This document shows, piece by piece, positions 25,258-32,771 of a stretch of 46,080 nucleotides of DNA. How positions within the stretch are numbered: the first letter of the stretch is position 1; every line of letters begins with the position of its first letter. Location: NCBI GenBank assembly GCA_021793375.1, contig JAJYSY010000014.1:1-46080 (forward strand), read 5' to 3'. Position numbers and translations under genes: made by a program. The DNA is from Bacteroidota bacterium. GTDB lineage: Bacteria; Bacteroidota; Bacteroidia; Flavobacteriales; Flavobacteriaceae. The notes beneath the pieces were generated by a model that searched no databases, had not been told where the DNA came from, and worked only from the letters and a program-made list of their open reading frames with translations.

Positions 25258-26406
25258 TTATTTTCTTTTTTCAATAGGAATAAATTCCTTGTTTTCGGGA
25301 CCGGTGTAATTTGCACTTGGTCTGATAATTTTTCCGTCTTGTCTTTGTTCCATTACGTGAGCTGCCCATCCGGTTACTCTGGAAACTACAAAAAGTGGAG
25401 TAAACATTAAAGTTGGTACGCCCATCATATGATAAGAAACCGCAGAGAACCAATCTAAATTTGGGAACATTTTCTTTTGATCCCACATTACGCTTTCAAT
25501 TTTTTCTGCTACATCATACAATAACATATCTCCGGCTTCTTCAGACAATTCTTTGGCAACTTTTTTAATCACCTCATTTCTTGGATCAGAGACGGTATAA
25601 ACCGGATGTCCAAACCCGATGATGATTTCTTTTCTTGCCATTCTTTCTTTAATATCTTTTTCGGCTTCATCAGCAGAGCTGTATCTGCTTTGAATATCAA
25701 AAGCCACCTCATTTGCTCCCCCGTGTTTTGGTCCGCGTAAAGCTCCAATTGCTGCAGTGATGGAAGAATACATATCAGATCCTGTTCCTGCTACTACACG
25801 GCTGGTAAATGTTGAAGCGTTAAATTCGTGTTCTGCATAAAGGTTTAAAGAAATATTCATTGCTCTCACCCAAGCATCTGAAGGTTTTTTTCCGTGTAAA
25901 AGGTGTAAGAAATGTCCGCCGATGCTATCATCATCAGTTTCTACGTCAATTTCTTTTCCATTATGAGAATAATGATACCAATACAATAAAGCAGAAGAGA
26001 AAGAAGCTAACAAACGATCAGCAATATCTCTTGCTTCCGGCGTATTTTGATCTTCTCTTTCCGGCAATAAAGTTCCTAAAACAGAAGTGCTGGTTCTCAA
26101 TACATCCATCGGATGAGCGGCTGCAGGAATTTGTTTTAAAACCTCTTTTAAGTTTTGTGGTAATCCTCTATAAGATCTTAATTTATTTTTATAATTTTTA
26201 AGTTGAGCTTTTGTAGGAAGTTCTCCATAAATCAAAAGATAAGCTACTTCTTCAAATTCAGATTTTTCTGCTAAATCTAAAATATCATATCCTCTGTAAT
26301 GTAAATCATTTCCACTTTTACCAACACTTGCTAATGCTGTATTTCCTGCTGCTACTCCTGAGAGAGCAACACTTTTTTTGGGTTTAAATTTTCCTTTCTC
26401 AGCCAT
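25258..26406 (-). CDS. prpC: 2-methylcitrate synthase (citrate synthase family)
   Basis: Condenses propionyl-CoA with oxaloacetate to 2-methylcitrate. A 382-residue type II-like citrate synthase fold with the catalytic histidines in GPKHGGAN (H228) and GFGHPVY (H267), the conserved [10 protein letters not shown] (H193) and the DPR motif (D274). Assignment to PrpC rather than housekeeping GltA rests on its position between prpB and prpD. Its ATG overlaps the end of prpB by 8 bp, which indicates translational coupling. Dual citrate/methylcitrate activity cannot be excluded. Confidence 0.93.
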   Translation of the reverse strand: MAEKGKFKPKKSVALSGVAAGNTALASVGKSGNDLHYRGYDILDLAEKSEFEEVAYLLIYGELPTKAQLKNYKNKLRSYRGLPQNLKEVLKQIPAAAHPMDVLRTSTSVLGTLLPEREDQNTPEARDIADRLLASFSSALLYWYHYSHNGKEIDVETDDDSIGGHFLHLLHGKKPSDAWVRAMNISLNLYAEHEFNASTFTSRVVAGTGSDMYSSITAAIGALRGPKHGGANEVAFDIQSRYSSADEAEKDIKERMARKEIIIGFGHPVYTVSDPRNEVIKKVAKELSEEAGDMLLYDVAEKIESVMWDQKKMFPNLDWFSAVSYHMMGVPTLMFTPLFVVSRVTGWAAHVMEQRQDGKIIRPSANYTGPENKEFIPIEKRK

Positions 26407-27301
26407 TTTTATTTTGTTTAAAAAGTTCGTCTAATTTATTTTCGTAATCGTAATATCCTATACTTTCATATAGTTCATTTCGGGTTTGCATAGTATCCAA
26501 CACATTTTTTTGTGTTCCTTCTTTTCTGATGTGTTCGTACACATTTTGGGCAGCTTTATTGGCTGCTCTAAAAGCAGATAATGGATACAAAATCAAACCT
26601 ACTCCCGCTTCTTTTAATTGCTCTACGGTGTACATCTCAATTTTACCAAATTCAGTGATATTTGCTAAAACAGGAATTCCTGTAGCATCTACAAAACTTT
26701 GGTAATAAGATAAATCCGGAACGGCTTCTGCAAAGATGAAATCTGCTCCGGCTTCTTTATAAGCTTTTGCTCTTTCTAAAGTTGCTTCAATTCCTTCACT
26801 GGCAAAAGCATCTGTTCTGGCGCCAATTACAAAATTTTCATCTGTTCTGGCATCTACAGCTGCTTTTATGCGATCTACCATTTCTTGTTTACTCACCAAT
26901 TCTTTATTGGGACGGTGTCCACATCTTTTGGCGCCAACTTGATCTTCCATATGCAAAGCAGCTGCTCCATTTCTGATCAATTCTTTTACCGTTCTTGCCA
27001 CGTTAAAAGCAGAAGGTCCAAATCCGGTGTCCACATCTACCATCAAAGGCAAATCTGTTACATTTGTGATTCTTCTGATATCGATTAAAACGTCTTCTAA
27101 AGTAGTAATTCCCAAATCCGGAATTCCTAAAGATCCTGCTGCTACACCTCCTCCGGAAAGATAAATCGCATTAAATCCTGCTTGTTCTGCTAATAATGCA
27201 TGATTTGCATTAATTGCCCCTACAATTTGTAAAGGTTTTTCTTTCTCCATCGCTTCGCGAAAACGAGCTCCGGGAGAAATTATTCTTGAAGATTTATTCA
27301 T
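26399..27301 (-). CDS. prpB: Methylisocitrate lyase
   Basis: Cleaves 2-methylisocitrate to pyruvate and succinate, the last step of propionate oxidation by the methylcitrate cycle. A 300-residue TIM barrel of the isocitrate lyase/PEP mutase family, with catalytic loop KRCGHR (125-130) and metal-binding VDVDTGFG (88-95). It is the first gene of the prpB-prpC-prpD operon. No PrpR-type regulator is adjacent, and I could not identify a good TAnnTTTG element in the 230 bp upstream. Confidence 0.95.
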   Translation of the reverse strand: MNKSSRIISPGARFREAMEKEKPLQIVGAINANHALLAEQAGFNAIYLSGGGVAAGSLGIPDLGITTLEDVLIDIRRITNVTDLPLMVDVDTGFGPSAFNVARTVKELIRNGAAALHMEDQVGAKRCGHRPNKELVSKQEMVDRIKAAVDARTDENFVIGARTDAFASEGIEATLERAKAYKEAGADFIFAEAVPDLSYYQSFVDATGIPVLANITEFGKIEMYTVEQLKEAGVGLILYPLSAFRAANKAAQNVYEHIRKEGTQKNVLDTMQTRNELYESIGYYDYENKLDELFKQNKNG

Positions 27302-27486
27302 AAATATGTTTTGAATTTTTAATATAAAATACTTAAACTCAACACTTTAAAAAGCATTCTTTTAAGCTTTATTTTTTCTTAAAATGAACGGCCTCAAAAT
27401 ACATAAATTTTGGATATTATAAAAATACATTCAACTAAACCTTTTAAGTGTTTTTTGAAAAAAATTCTAAATAAAGATAACTTTCT
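27302..27486. other. Intergenic region upstream of prpB
   Basis: About 185 bp of very AT-rich DNA between the prpB start (-) and the promoter of the leader region (+). It must hold the prp promoter, but no convincing -7 or operator repeat stands out. A weak A/T-only palindrome (TTTTAAG...CTTAAAA, 27360-27384) is present and of doubtful meaning. Confidence 0.4.
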
Positions 27487-27516
27487 TTTGTTGTTCAGTT
27501 TTTTATTGCATATTTG
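27487..27516 (+). promoter_or_regulatory. Promoter of the tandem leader region
   Basis: TTTG (27487-27490), 18 nt, then CATATTTG (27509-27516), one mismatch from TAnnTTTG. Transcription would begin near 27523, about 13 nt before the first leader ORF. Confidence 0.45.
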
Positions 27517-27535
27517 TGTTTACAATTTTTAATCC

Positions 27536-27610
27536 ATGACAATTATTTATACAAATAATAAAGCTATGAAGATGCGCTATCAAAAAGTGCAAGGCTTGTT
27601 GTTTGTTTAA
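27536..27610 (+). CDS. Leader peptide ORF 1 (24 aa), Met-containing attenuator
   Basis: A short ORF starting ATG ACA ATT and ending TAA, encoding MTIIYTNNKAMKMRYQKVQG then LLFV. Its internal Met codons (27566-27568, 27572-27574) are followed 14 nt later by GCAAGGCTT (27589-27597). That segment is complementary to the 5' arm (AAGCCTTTGC) of the terminator starting at 27637, allowing one bulge, and so can form an antiterminator. This is the arrangement of amino-acid leader peptides: stalling at Met would free the segment, and full translation would cover it. Too short for homology evidence; the call rests on architecture. Confidence 0.5.
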   Translation: MTIIYTNNKAMKMRYQKVQGLLFV

Positions 27611-27636
27611 ATTTATATACTTTAAAAATATTCAAT

Positions 27637-27664
27637 AAGCCTTTGCGAAAGCAAGGGCTTTTTT
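27637..27664 (+). terminator. Attenuator terminator 1
   Basis: AAGCCTTTGC pairs with GCAAGGGCTT (10 bp with one G-U pair) around a GAAA tetraloop, followed by TTTTATTT. It lies 27 nt after the stop of leader ORF 1. Confidence 0.88.
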
Positions 27665-27680
27665 ATTTATAACTATTAAG

Positions 27681-27770
27681 ATGAAAAACTTTTATCGCCG
27701 CAATATGATTATGATGAATAAATGCATGAAAATGTATCAACTTTTCTATGGTCAAAAGCGAAAGAGTTAA
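27681..27770 (+). CDS. Leader peptide ORF 2 (29 aa), Met-rich attenuator
   Basis: ATG to TAA, 29 codons. Residues 8-18 read NMIMMNKCMKM: five Met and one Cys in eleven residues, far above background. Seventeen nt past the last Met codon (27732-27734) lies TCAAAAG (27752-27758), complementary to CTTTTGA in the 5' arm of the next terminator (27805-27811). The stop codon at 27768-27770 is close enough for a terminating ribosome to mask this segment. This predicts antitermination when charged Met-tRNA is scarce. The peptide itself probably has no function beyond this. Confidence 0.62.
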   Translation: MKNFYRRNMIMMNKCMKMYQLFYGQKRKS

Positions 27771-27798
27771 TGCGATAAAAAATTACAATAAATTTCTC

Positions 27799-27836
27799 AA
27801 CGTCCTTTTGATCAGCTTCAAAAGGACGTTTTTTTT
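27799..27836 (+). terminator. Attenuator terminator 2
   Basis: A perfect 13-bp stem, AACGTCCTTTTGA pairing with TCAAAAGGACGTT over a 6-nt loop, followed by TTTTTT. It lies 28 nt after leader ORF 2 and immediately before the OsmC-like reading frame. Confidence 0.92.
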
Positions 27837-27962
27837 ATAAAACCATCTAATCTAATAATTATATCTCATTTTGAATTTTCTATAGAAAGTTTCAGTTCAA
27901 GCAAAACAGATTTAGAAATCTTATCAAGAGATTTTAACCTTTCAGTAAATCATCCAAAACTG

Positions 27963-28325
27963 ATGAAAAACCTGTGTAAATCCGGAAATACAATTGAATT
28001 TATCTTAGCGGAATATTCTTACTTTCTGAATTCCATTGCTTATGAAGTTGCAGAAAAATCTGCTATAAATATTTCAAAAATTCATTTTAAAATTCAAGGA
28101 AAAATCAACCCGGAATTATTGCTCAAAAATGCTTTTATAAAAAAATCTAATTCACAAAAAATAAAAGTAGAAATCACGCCTTATTCAAATAATTCTTCAG
28201 AAGACTTAGAGCTTTGGTTGAAAAAAATAAAAAACAATTTTCTGTTTCATCAAAAACTATATCAGCTAAAACCTATTACTGTGTTATTACAAAAAGAAAC
28301 CAAAATACTTTTAAAAGCCGGATGA
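27963..28325 (+). CDS. Degenerate OsmC-like protein, no ATG for its N-terminus (possible pseudogene)
   Basis: From the first ATG the ORF has 120 residues. The frame is open upstream to 27792, and its translation before the ATG still looks like an OsmC N-terminus (DFNLSVNHPKLMKN), so the intact protein would begin near 27855-27861, where only ATA/ATT codons exist. Residues IEFILAEYSYFLNSIAYEVAEKS, ISKIHFKIQGKINPE and KIKVEITP follow the OsmC order (core helix, then strand with GxIxP). Both redox cysteines of the family are lost: the usual AGC of the core helix is SYF, and the RCP motif is replaced by NFL. It is either a decaying gene or a non-catalytic derivative with a rare start codon. Confidence 0.55.
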   Translation: MKNLCKSGNTIEFILAEYSYFLNSIAYEVAEKSAINISKIHFKIQGKINPELLLKNAFIKKSNSQKIKVEITPYSNNSSEDLELWLKKIKNNFLFHQKLYQLKPITVLLQKETKILLKAG

Positions 28326-28345
28326 GTTTTTATTTGTTTTAATTT

Positions 28346-28399
28346 TATAAAGCTTAAGAAAAACAAAGTCATTTCTTCTTTTCTTTCTTAAGCTTTATA
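28346..28399 (+). terminator. Terminator after the OsmC-like ORF
   Basis: A perfect 16-bp stem, TATAAAGCTTAAGAAA pairing with TTTCTTAAGCTTTATA with a 22-nt loop, followed by TTTTATTTC. It closes the leader/OsmC unit and isolates it from the ABC importer genes. Confidence 0.88.
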
Positions 28400-28421
28400 T
28401 TTTATTTCTTAACTTTTCGGT

Positions 28422-28429
28422 TAAATTTG
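28422..28429 (+). promoter_or_regulatory. Promoter -7 element of the ABC importer operon
   Basis: TAAATTTG, an exact TAnnTTTG match, 17 nt before the ATG at 28447. Transcription would start near 28436, leaving no room for a riboswitch. Confidence 0.5.
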
Positions 28430-28446
28430 TCGAAAAAGTAAAACCA

Positions 28447-29583
28447 ATGAAAAAGCTGTTTATTTTATTTCTTTTTTGGATTCCCATAATTTCTTGTAAA
28501 GAAAAAACTTCTTCTTCCAATGCAACCCCCTCTCAAGCAGATACTTTACAAATTGATTATGCCAAGGGATTTTCTATTATTGATTATGAAAACTATAAAA
28601 TCTTAGAAGTCAAAAACCCTTTTCCGGATTCTGATGTGGTTTATACTTATTTATTAAGCAAAAAAAATACAGATATCCCCACTGATATTGCTTATGATGA
28701 GAAAATAGAAATTCCGATTAAAAACGCTGTAGTAACTTCTACCACTCATATTCCGGCTTTAGAAAGTTTGGAGGTGGAAAAAAGTTTGATTGGATTTCCG
28801 CATACTGATTATATCTCTTCTTCCAAAACCAGAAAATTAATCGAAGAAGATAAAATCACCAACTTAGGAGAAAATGAAAACATTAATATTGAAATTCTTT
28901 TGAGTTTACAACCTGATGCGGTAGTTGGTTTTGCTATGAAAGAAAACAACAAAGTATATGCTAATATTTCAAGATCAGGAATTCCTGTAGTTTTTAATGG
29001 GGATTGGAATGAAGAAAGTCCTTTAGGAAAAGCAGAATGGATTAAATTTTTTGGTGCTTTATATGATAAAGATGAAAAAGCAAAAGAAATTTTTGACGAT
29101 ATTAAAGAAAACTATAATTCTGCAAAAAAAATCAGCCAAAATGTAGAGAATAAACCTACCGTTATTTCCGGAGCAATGTATAAAGACATTTGGAATTTAA
29201 CAGGCGGAAAAAGCTGGATGGCAGAATTTATAGCGGATGCAGGAGGAGATTATCTTTATAAAAACACTGCTGAAACCGGAAGCTTATCTTTATCTTTTGA
29301 ATCTGTTTTCAACCAAGCCCAACAAGCTGAAATTTGGATTGCCCCCGCAGGATTTACTTCTTTTGAAGAAATGCAAAACAACACAAAACACTATGCTAAA
29401 TTTAAAGCTTTTGAAAATAAAGAAGTTTATACTTATGCTTTGACAAAAGGAGAAACCGGAGGAGTTCTTTATTTTGAATTAGCGCCAAATCGTCCGGATT
29501 TAGTTTTAAAAGATTTAATTAATATTTTTCATCCTGAATTATTATCAGATTATGAAAATAGTTTTTTTAAACCTTTAAAATGA
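28447..29583 (+). CDS. ABC importer substrate-binding lipoprotein (FecB/BtuF class)
   Basis: A 378-residue periplasmic binding lipoprotein with lipobox IISC (C17). It has the class III (PBP2-type helical backbone) features: ALESLEVEKSLIGFPHTDYI in the first lobe, LQPDAVVGFAMKEN, IPVVFNGDWNEESPLGKAEWIKFFGALY around the inter-lobe helix and GGVLYFELAPNRPDLVLKDL at the C-terminus. Ligands of the class are cobalamin, heme and ferric siderophores; I cannot tell which. Its last codon and stop (ATGA) overlap the permease start. No cobalamin riboswitch precedes it, unlike btuB. Confidence 0.88.
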   Translation: MKKLFILFLFWIPIISCKEKTSSSNATPSQADTLQIDYAKGFSIIDYENYKILEVKNPFPDSDVVYTYLLSKKNTDIPTDIAYDEKIEIPIKNAVVTSTTHIPALESLEVEKSLIGFPHTDYISSSKTRKLIEEDKITNLGENENINIEILLSLQPDAVVGFAMKENNKVYANISRSGIPVVFNGDWNEESPLGKAEWIKFFGALYDKDEKAKEIFDDIKENYNSAKKISQNVENKPTVISGAMYKDIWNLTGGKSWMAEFIADAGGDYLYKNTAETGSLSLSFESVFNQAQQAEIWIAPAGFTSFEEMQNNTKHYAKFKAFENKEVYTYALTKGETGGVLYFELAPNRPDLVLKDLINIFHPELLSDYENSFFKPLK

Positions 29584-30605
29584 ATTTAAGAAACAAGCTT
29601 ATCTACTTTCTTTTAGGAGGATTAATTTTACTCTTATTTTTTCTGATTAATATCAGTTTAGGCTCTGTTTCTATTTCTTTTTCTGAAACTCTAAAAAGTT
29701 TATTGGGGCAACCCATAGAAAATCAATCCAATGCTTATATCATTAAAAACTATAGATTTCCCAAAGCTTTGACTTCTATTTTAACCGGTTCAGGATTAGC
29801 AGTCAGCGGATTGATGATGCAAACCTTATTTAGAAATCCACTGGCAGGACCTTATGTTTTAGGATTGAGCAGCGGAGCAAGTTTAGGAGTTGCTTTGGTA
29901 ATTATGGGAAGCGGCGTATTATTCGGATTTTCTTCTTTGGTTTTTTCCAGCTGGAATATTATTATCGCTGCAAGTTTAGGAAGTTTTTTGGTGATGTTGG
30001 CCGTGATTTCTGCTTCTTTCAGAATGAAAAACACTATGGGAATTTTAATCATCGGAATTATGTTTGCCGCCTTAACTGGAGCAATTGTAAATATTTTATC
30101 CTATTTCAGTCCTTCTGAAGAATTACAAAAATATGTTTTCTGGTCTTTTGGAAGTTTAGGAAATCTTTCTGCTCAAGAGTTATCTATTTTATTTTTATGC
30201 TGGACAATAGGATTAATCTTGTGTTTGTTTTCTTTAAAAAGCTTAAACGCTTTACTTTTAGGAGAAAACTATGCAAAAAGCATGGGAATTCAGCTGAAGA
30301 AAAATCGTTTTTTAGTAATTATTTCCACCTGTATTTTAGCAGGAAGCATTACTGCTTTTGCCGGTCCTATTGCTTTTGTCGGACTTGCAGTTCCGCATTT
30401 AATCCGATTGATTATTCCCACCAGCAACCATCTTGTTTTAATGCCTGCAGTTTTAATTGCCGGAGCTACTTTAATGCTTATTTGTGATACAATTGCACAA
30501 CTCCCGGGAAGCGAACTTACTTTGCCCATCAATGCGGTAACTTCTATTTTTGGCGCGCCCATTGTAATTTGGCTGATTTTAAGAAAACGAAAATTGGTTT
30601 TTTAA
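29580..30605 (+). CDS. FecCD/BtuC-type ABC permease
   Basis: An inner-membrane permease of 341 residues with about ten membrane segments. Family signatures are YRFPKALTSILTGSGLAVSGLMMQTLFRNPLAGPYVLGLSSGASLG near the N-terminus and GPIAFVGLAVPHLIRLI in the cytoplasmic coupling region, followed by PGSELTLPINAVTSIFGAPIVIWLI. It overlaps the binding-protein gene by 4 bp and is followed 10 bp later by the ATPase gene. It forms the channel of a corrinoid, heme or siderophore importer. Confidence 0.94.
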   Translation: MNLRNKLIYFLLGGLILLLFFLINISLGSVSISFSETLKSLLGQPIENQSNAYIIKNYRFPKALTSILTGSGLAVSGLMMQTLFRNPLAGPYVLGLSSGASLGVALVIMGSGVLFGFSSLVFSSWNIIIAASLGSFLVMLAVISASFRMKNTMGILIIGIMFAALTGAIVNILSYFSPSEELQKYVFWSFGSLGNLSAQELSILFLCWTIGLILCLFSLKSLNALLLGENYAKSMGIQLKKNRFLVIISTCILAGSITAFAGPIAFVGLAVPHLIRLIIPTSNHLVLMPAVLIAGATLMLICDTIAQLPGSELTLPINAVTSIFGAPIVIWLILRKRKLVF

Positions 30606-30615
30606 ACTTAAAAAA

Positions 30616-31398
30616 ATGAATAAAAAAAATCCTATTCTTTCTGTAAAAAACCTCAACATTGGATATCCCAACAAACTGATTGCCAATAATATTTCTTTAT
30701 CCATTCATAAAAAAGAGCTCATCGCAGTAATTGGAATCAACGGCGCAGGAAAATCAACTTTTTTAAAAACCATCACCGGAGATTTACCTAAAAAATCAGG
30801 AGAAATTAAAATTCAAAATCAAGCATTACAACAACTTTCCTCCAAAGAAATTGCTGCTTACATCAGTGTTGTTTTTTCCAATGCTGTTTTTTCGCAAAAC
30901 TTATCGGTTTATGAAGTGGTTGCTTTAGGCAGAAATCCCTACACCAATTGGTTAGGTTTGCTCAATGAGGAAGATAAAAAAGCTGTTCAACAAGCTTTAA
31001 GACTTATTGAAATTGAAGATTTGGCAAATAAAAAATGTAACCAACTCAGTGATGGTCAATTACAAAAAGTTTTTATCGCGCGTGCTTTAGCGCAAGAAAC
31101 CGATATTATTGTTTTAGATGAACCCACCAATCATTTAGATTTATATCATAAAGCTTTTGTTTTTAAACTGCTTAAAAAACTTTCTCAAAAAACTGAAAAA
31201 GCAATTATTTTTGCTACACACGAATTAAATTTAGCACTTCAACTTTGCGATAAAATAATTCTAATCAATAATGAAAAAGCTGTTATAGATTCTCCTGAAA
31301 ATTTAATTAAAAGCAAAATTTTACAACAATTATTTCCTTCAGATTTAATTCAATTTGATGAATTGACAAAAAGTTTTAAAGTAAATACAGATTTTTAA
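30616..31398 (+). CDS. ABC importer ATPase (FecE/BtuD class)
   Basis: A 260-residue ATP-binding subunit. Walker A is GINGAGKS (40-47), Q-loop region ISVVFSN, signature LSDGQ (144-148, with Asp where most have Gly), Walker B DIIVLDEP (163-170), D-loop NHLD and the switch histidine in FATHEL. It is the last gene of the binding protein-permease-ATPase operon and energises uptake of the same unknown metal-chelate or corrinoid ligand. The tail after the switch region is typical of the FepC/BtuD group. Confidence 0.94.
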   Translation: MNKKNPILSVKNLNIGYPNKLIANNISLSIHKKELIAVIGINGAGKSTFLKTITGDLPKKSGEIKIQNQALQQLSSKEIAAYISVVFSNAVFSQNLSVYEVVALGRNPYTNWLGLLNEEDKKAVQQALRLIEIEDLANKKCNQLSDGQLQKVFIARALAQETDIIVLDEPTNHLDLYHKAFVFKLLKKLSQKTEKAIIFATHELNLALQLCDKIILINNEKAVIDSPENLIKSKILQQLFPSDLIQFDELTKSFKVNTDF

Positions 31399-31519
31399 TT
31401 AAACTTAGAAAATCTCTATAAAATATACGTTTATTATAAAAAGTTTAAATAAATTTAGACGATTTCAACGGTAACAAAATTCTTGTTTTAAAAATTTGTT
31501 TCCGGGGAATTTTCTAAGT

Positions 31520-32146
31520 ATGAAAAAACTGTTTCTATTATTTATCGGACTGATTTTATTAGGTTTTCTGACAATTTTATACACTAATATTTCCGTTCAT
31601 ATTTTTGCAAAAAAGAAAACTTTTTCTTCTGTAGAGGCTATTCCAAAAAATAAGGTGGGTTTACTTTTAGGAACTTCTCAATATTTAAAAAACGGAGAAA
31701 TAAATCCTTTTTTTCAATATAGAATTGAAGCTGCAGTAGAATTATTCAATCATCAGAAAATAGATTTTATTTTGGTGAGCGGAGATAATAAACATCATAG
31801 TTATAACGAACCGGAAGCTTTTAAAAAAGCCTTGATAAAAAAAGGAATTCCCAAAGAAAAAATTGTTTTGGATTACGCCGGATTTAGAACTTTAGATTCT
31901 GTAGTCAGAGCTCAAAAAGTATTTGGACAAAATAGTTTTACTATTATTTCTCAACACTTTCATAATCAACGAGCAATTTATATTTCAAGAAAAAACGATA
32001 TTGACGCCATAGGTTTTAACGCAAAAGATCCTATTGGAAAAACACATGTATATTGGCGAGAATATTTTGCAAAAACAAAAGCTTATTTTGATATTTTATT
32101 TGAAACTCAACCAAAATTTTTAGGAGATGCCATCGAAATTAATTAA
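31520..32146 (+). CDS. SanA/ElyC-type DUF218 membrane protein
   Basis: A 208-residue protein with one N-terminal membrane segment (LFLLFIGLILLGFLTILYT) and a DUF218-type periplasmic domain. Motifs are VGLLLGTSQYLKNGEINPFFQYRIEAAVELF, ILVSGDNKHHSYNEPEAFKKALI, LDYAGFRTLDSVVRA and TIISQHFHNQRAIYIS. SanA/ElyC homologues affect envelope barrier function; the reaction is not established. The ATG at 31520 gives a proper signal anchor, and an in-frame TTG at 31496 is rejected. The domain ends with YWREYFAKTKAY, usual for SanA. Confidence 0.9.
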   Translation: MKKLFLLFIGLILLGFLTILYTNISVHIFAKKKTFSSVEAIPKNKVGLLLGTSQYLKNGEINPFFQYRIEAAVELFNHQKIDFILVSGDNKHHSYNEPEAFKKALIKKGIPKEKIVLDYAGFRTLDSVVRAQKVFGQNSFTIISQHFHNQRAIYISRKNDIDAIGFNAKDPIGKTHVYWREYFAKTKAYFDILFETQPKFLGDAIEIN

Positions 32147-32207
32147 ATATGTTTATTATTAAGGCGAAATCAATTTTATTAGCACGGTTTTTGCTGTATT
32201 TTTCGGT

Positions 32208-32771
32208 ATGAAAAAGTTTTTTATCTCCTCACTTTTTATATTAATTAGCTGTTTTCTCTACGCTCAAGAATGGGAAAATGAAAATCATGCTATTCCGGCG
32301 GAGAAAAAAGAGGAAAAAATTCAAAAAGAAGAAGTTGTTTTTGAACGTTTACAATTGAGTTCTCCTCTATCTTTTGTGGGACCTTTTGATATTGAACGTT
32401 ATAAAATAGACATCAATTTAATCGACATTGATTTTTCAAAAAAACCGGAGTATAAGCTTGATATTTTAGCTGTTGGAAGAGCAGAAGAAATGCGAAGAAA
32501 AGCCGGTTTAAAAGATATTAAAGCGCCTACGCGTCAGCTTCAACAAATTCGTTCACAAGTTCAGGTTTACGGAATAAGAAGTGATTGGTCAAGAAGTAAT
32601 GATGATCTTCAATTTGATGGAAGAAGAACAAGAGATGGCGGCATTAGAAATGAAGCTTTGAGAGATATTCGCCAACCTTTTATCAATCCTTATTACGGAA
32701 GATTTGGGCGTCCGTATTATCATGATTATTATTACGGAACACCCAGTAACTATTATTTTTATCGAAGATAA
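32208..32771 (+). CDS. Hypothetical secreted protein with Arg/Tyr-rich tail
   Basis: A 187-residue protein with a signal peptide (about 1-19, ending CFLYAQ). The following segment is charged (EKKEEKIQKEE), then SSPLSFVGPFDIERYKIDINLIDIDF. The C-terminal 35 residues are rich in Tyr, Arg and Gly (YYGRFGRPYYHDYYYGTP to YFYRR). I do not recognise the family. The cysteine in ISCFLYAQ could suggest a lipobox, but the residues around it fit SPI cleavage better. It converges on the CvfB gene with a 13-bp overlap of coding ends. Confidence 0.7.
   Translation: MKKFFISSLFILISCFLYAQEWENENHAIPAEKKEEKIQKEEVVFERLQLSSPLSFVGPFDIERYKIDINLIDIDFSKKPEYKLDILAVGRAEEMRRKAGLKDIKAPTRQLQQIRSQVQVYGIRSDWSRSNDDLQFDGRRTRDGGIRNEALRDIRQPFINPYYGRFGRPYYHDYYYGTPSNYYFYRR

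Noticed and set aside
25860..26201. A 113-codon plus-strand frame inside prpC
   Set aside because: It is antisense to a conserved enzyme, with composition typical of a shadow frame and no recognisable motif.
27536..27840. SAM or other riboswitch as explanation for the leader region
   Set aside because: I find none of the conserved core motifs of SAM riboswitches; the structure is fully accounted for by two leader ORFs, antiterminator segments and terminators.
28326..28446. Cobalamin riboswitch before the ABC importer
   Set aside because: The space between the OsmC terminator and the importer ATG is under 50 nt and has no B12 box.
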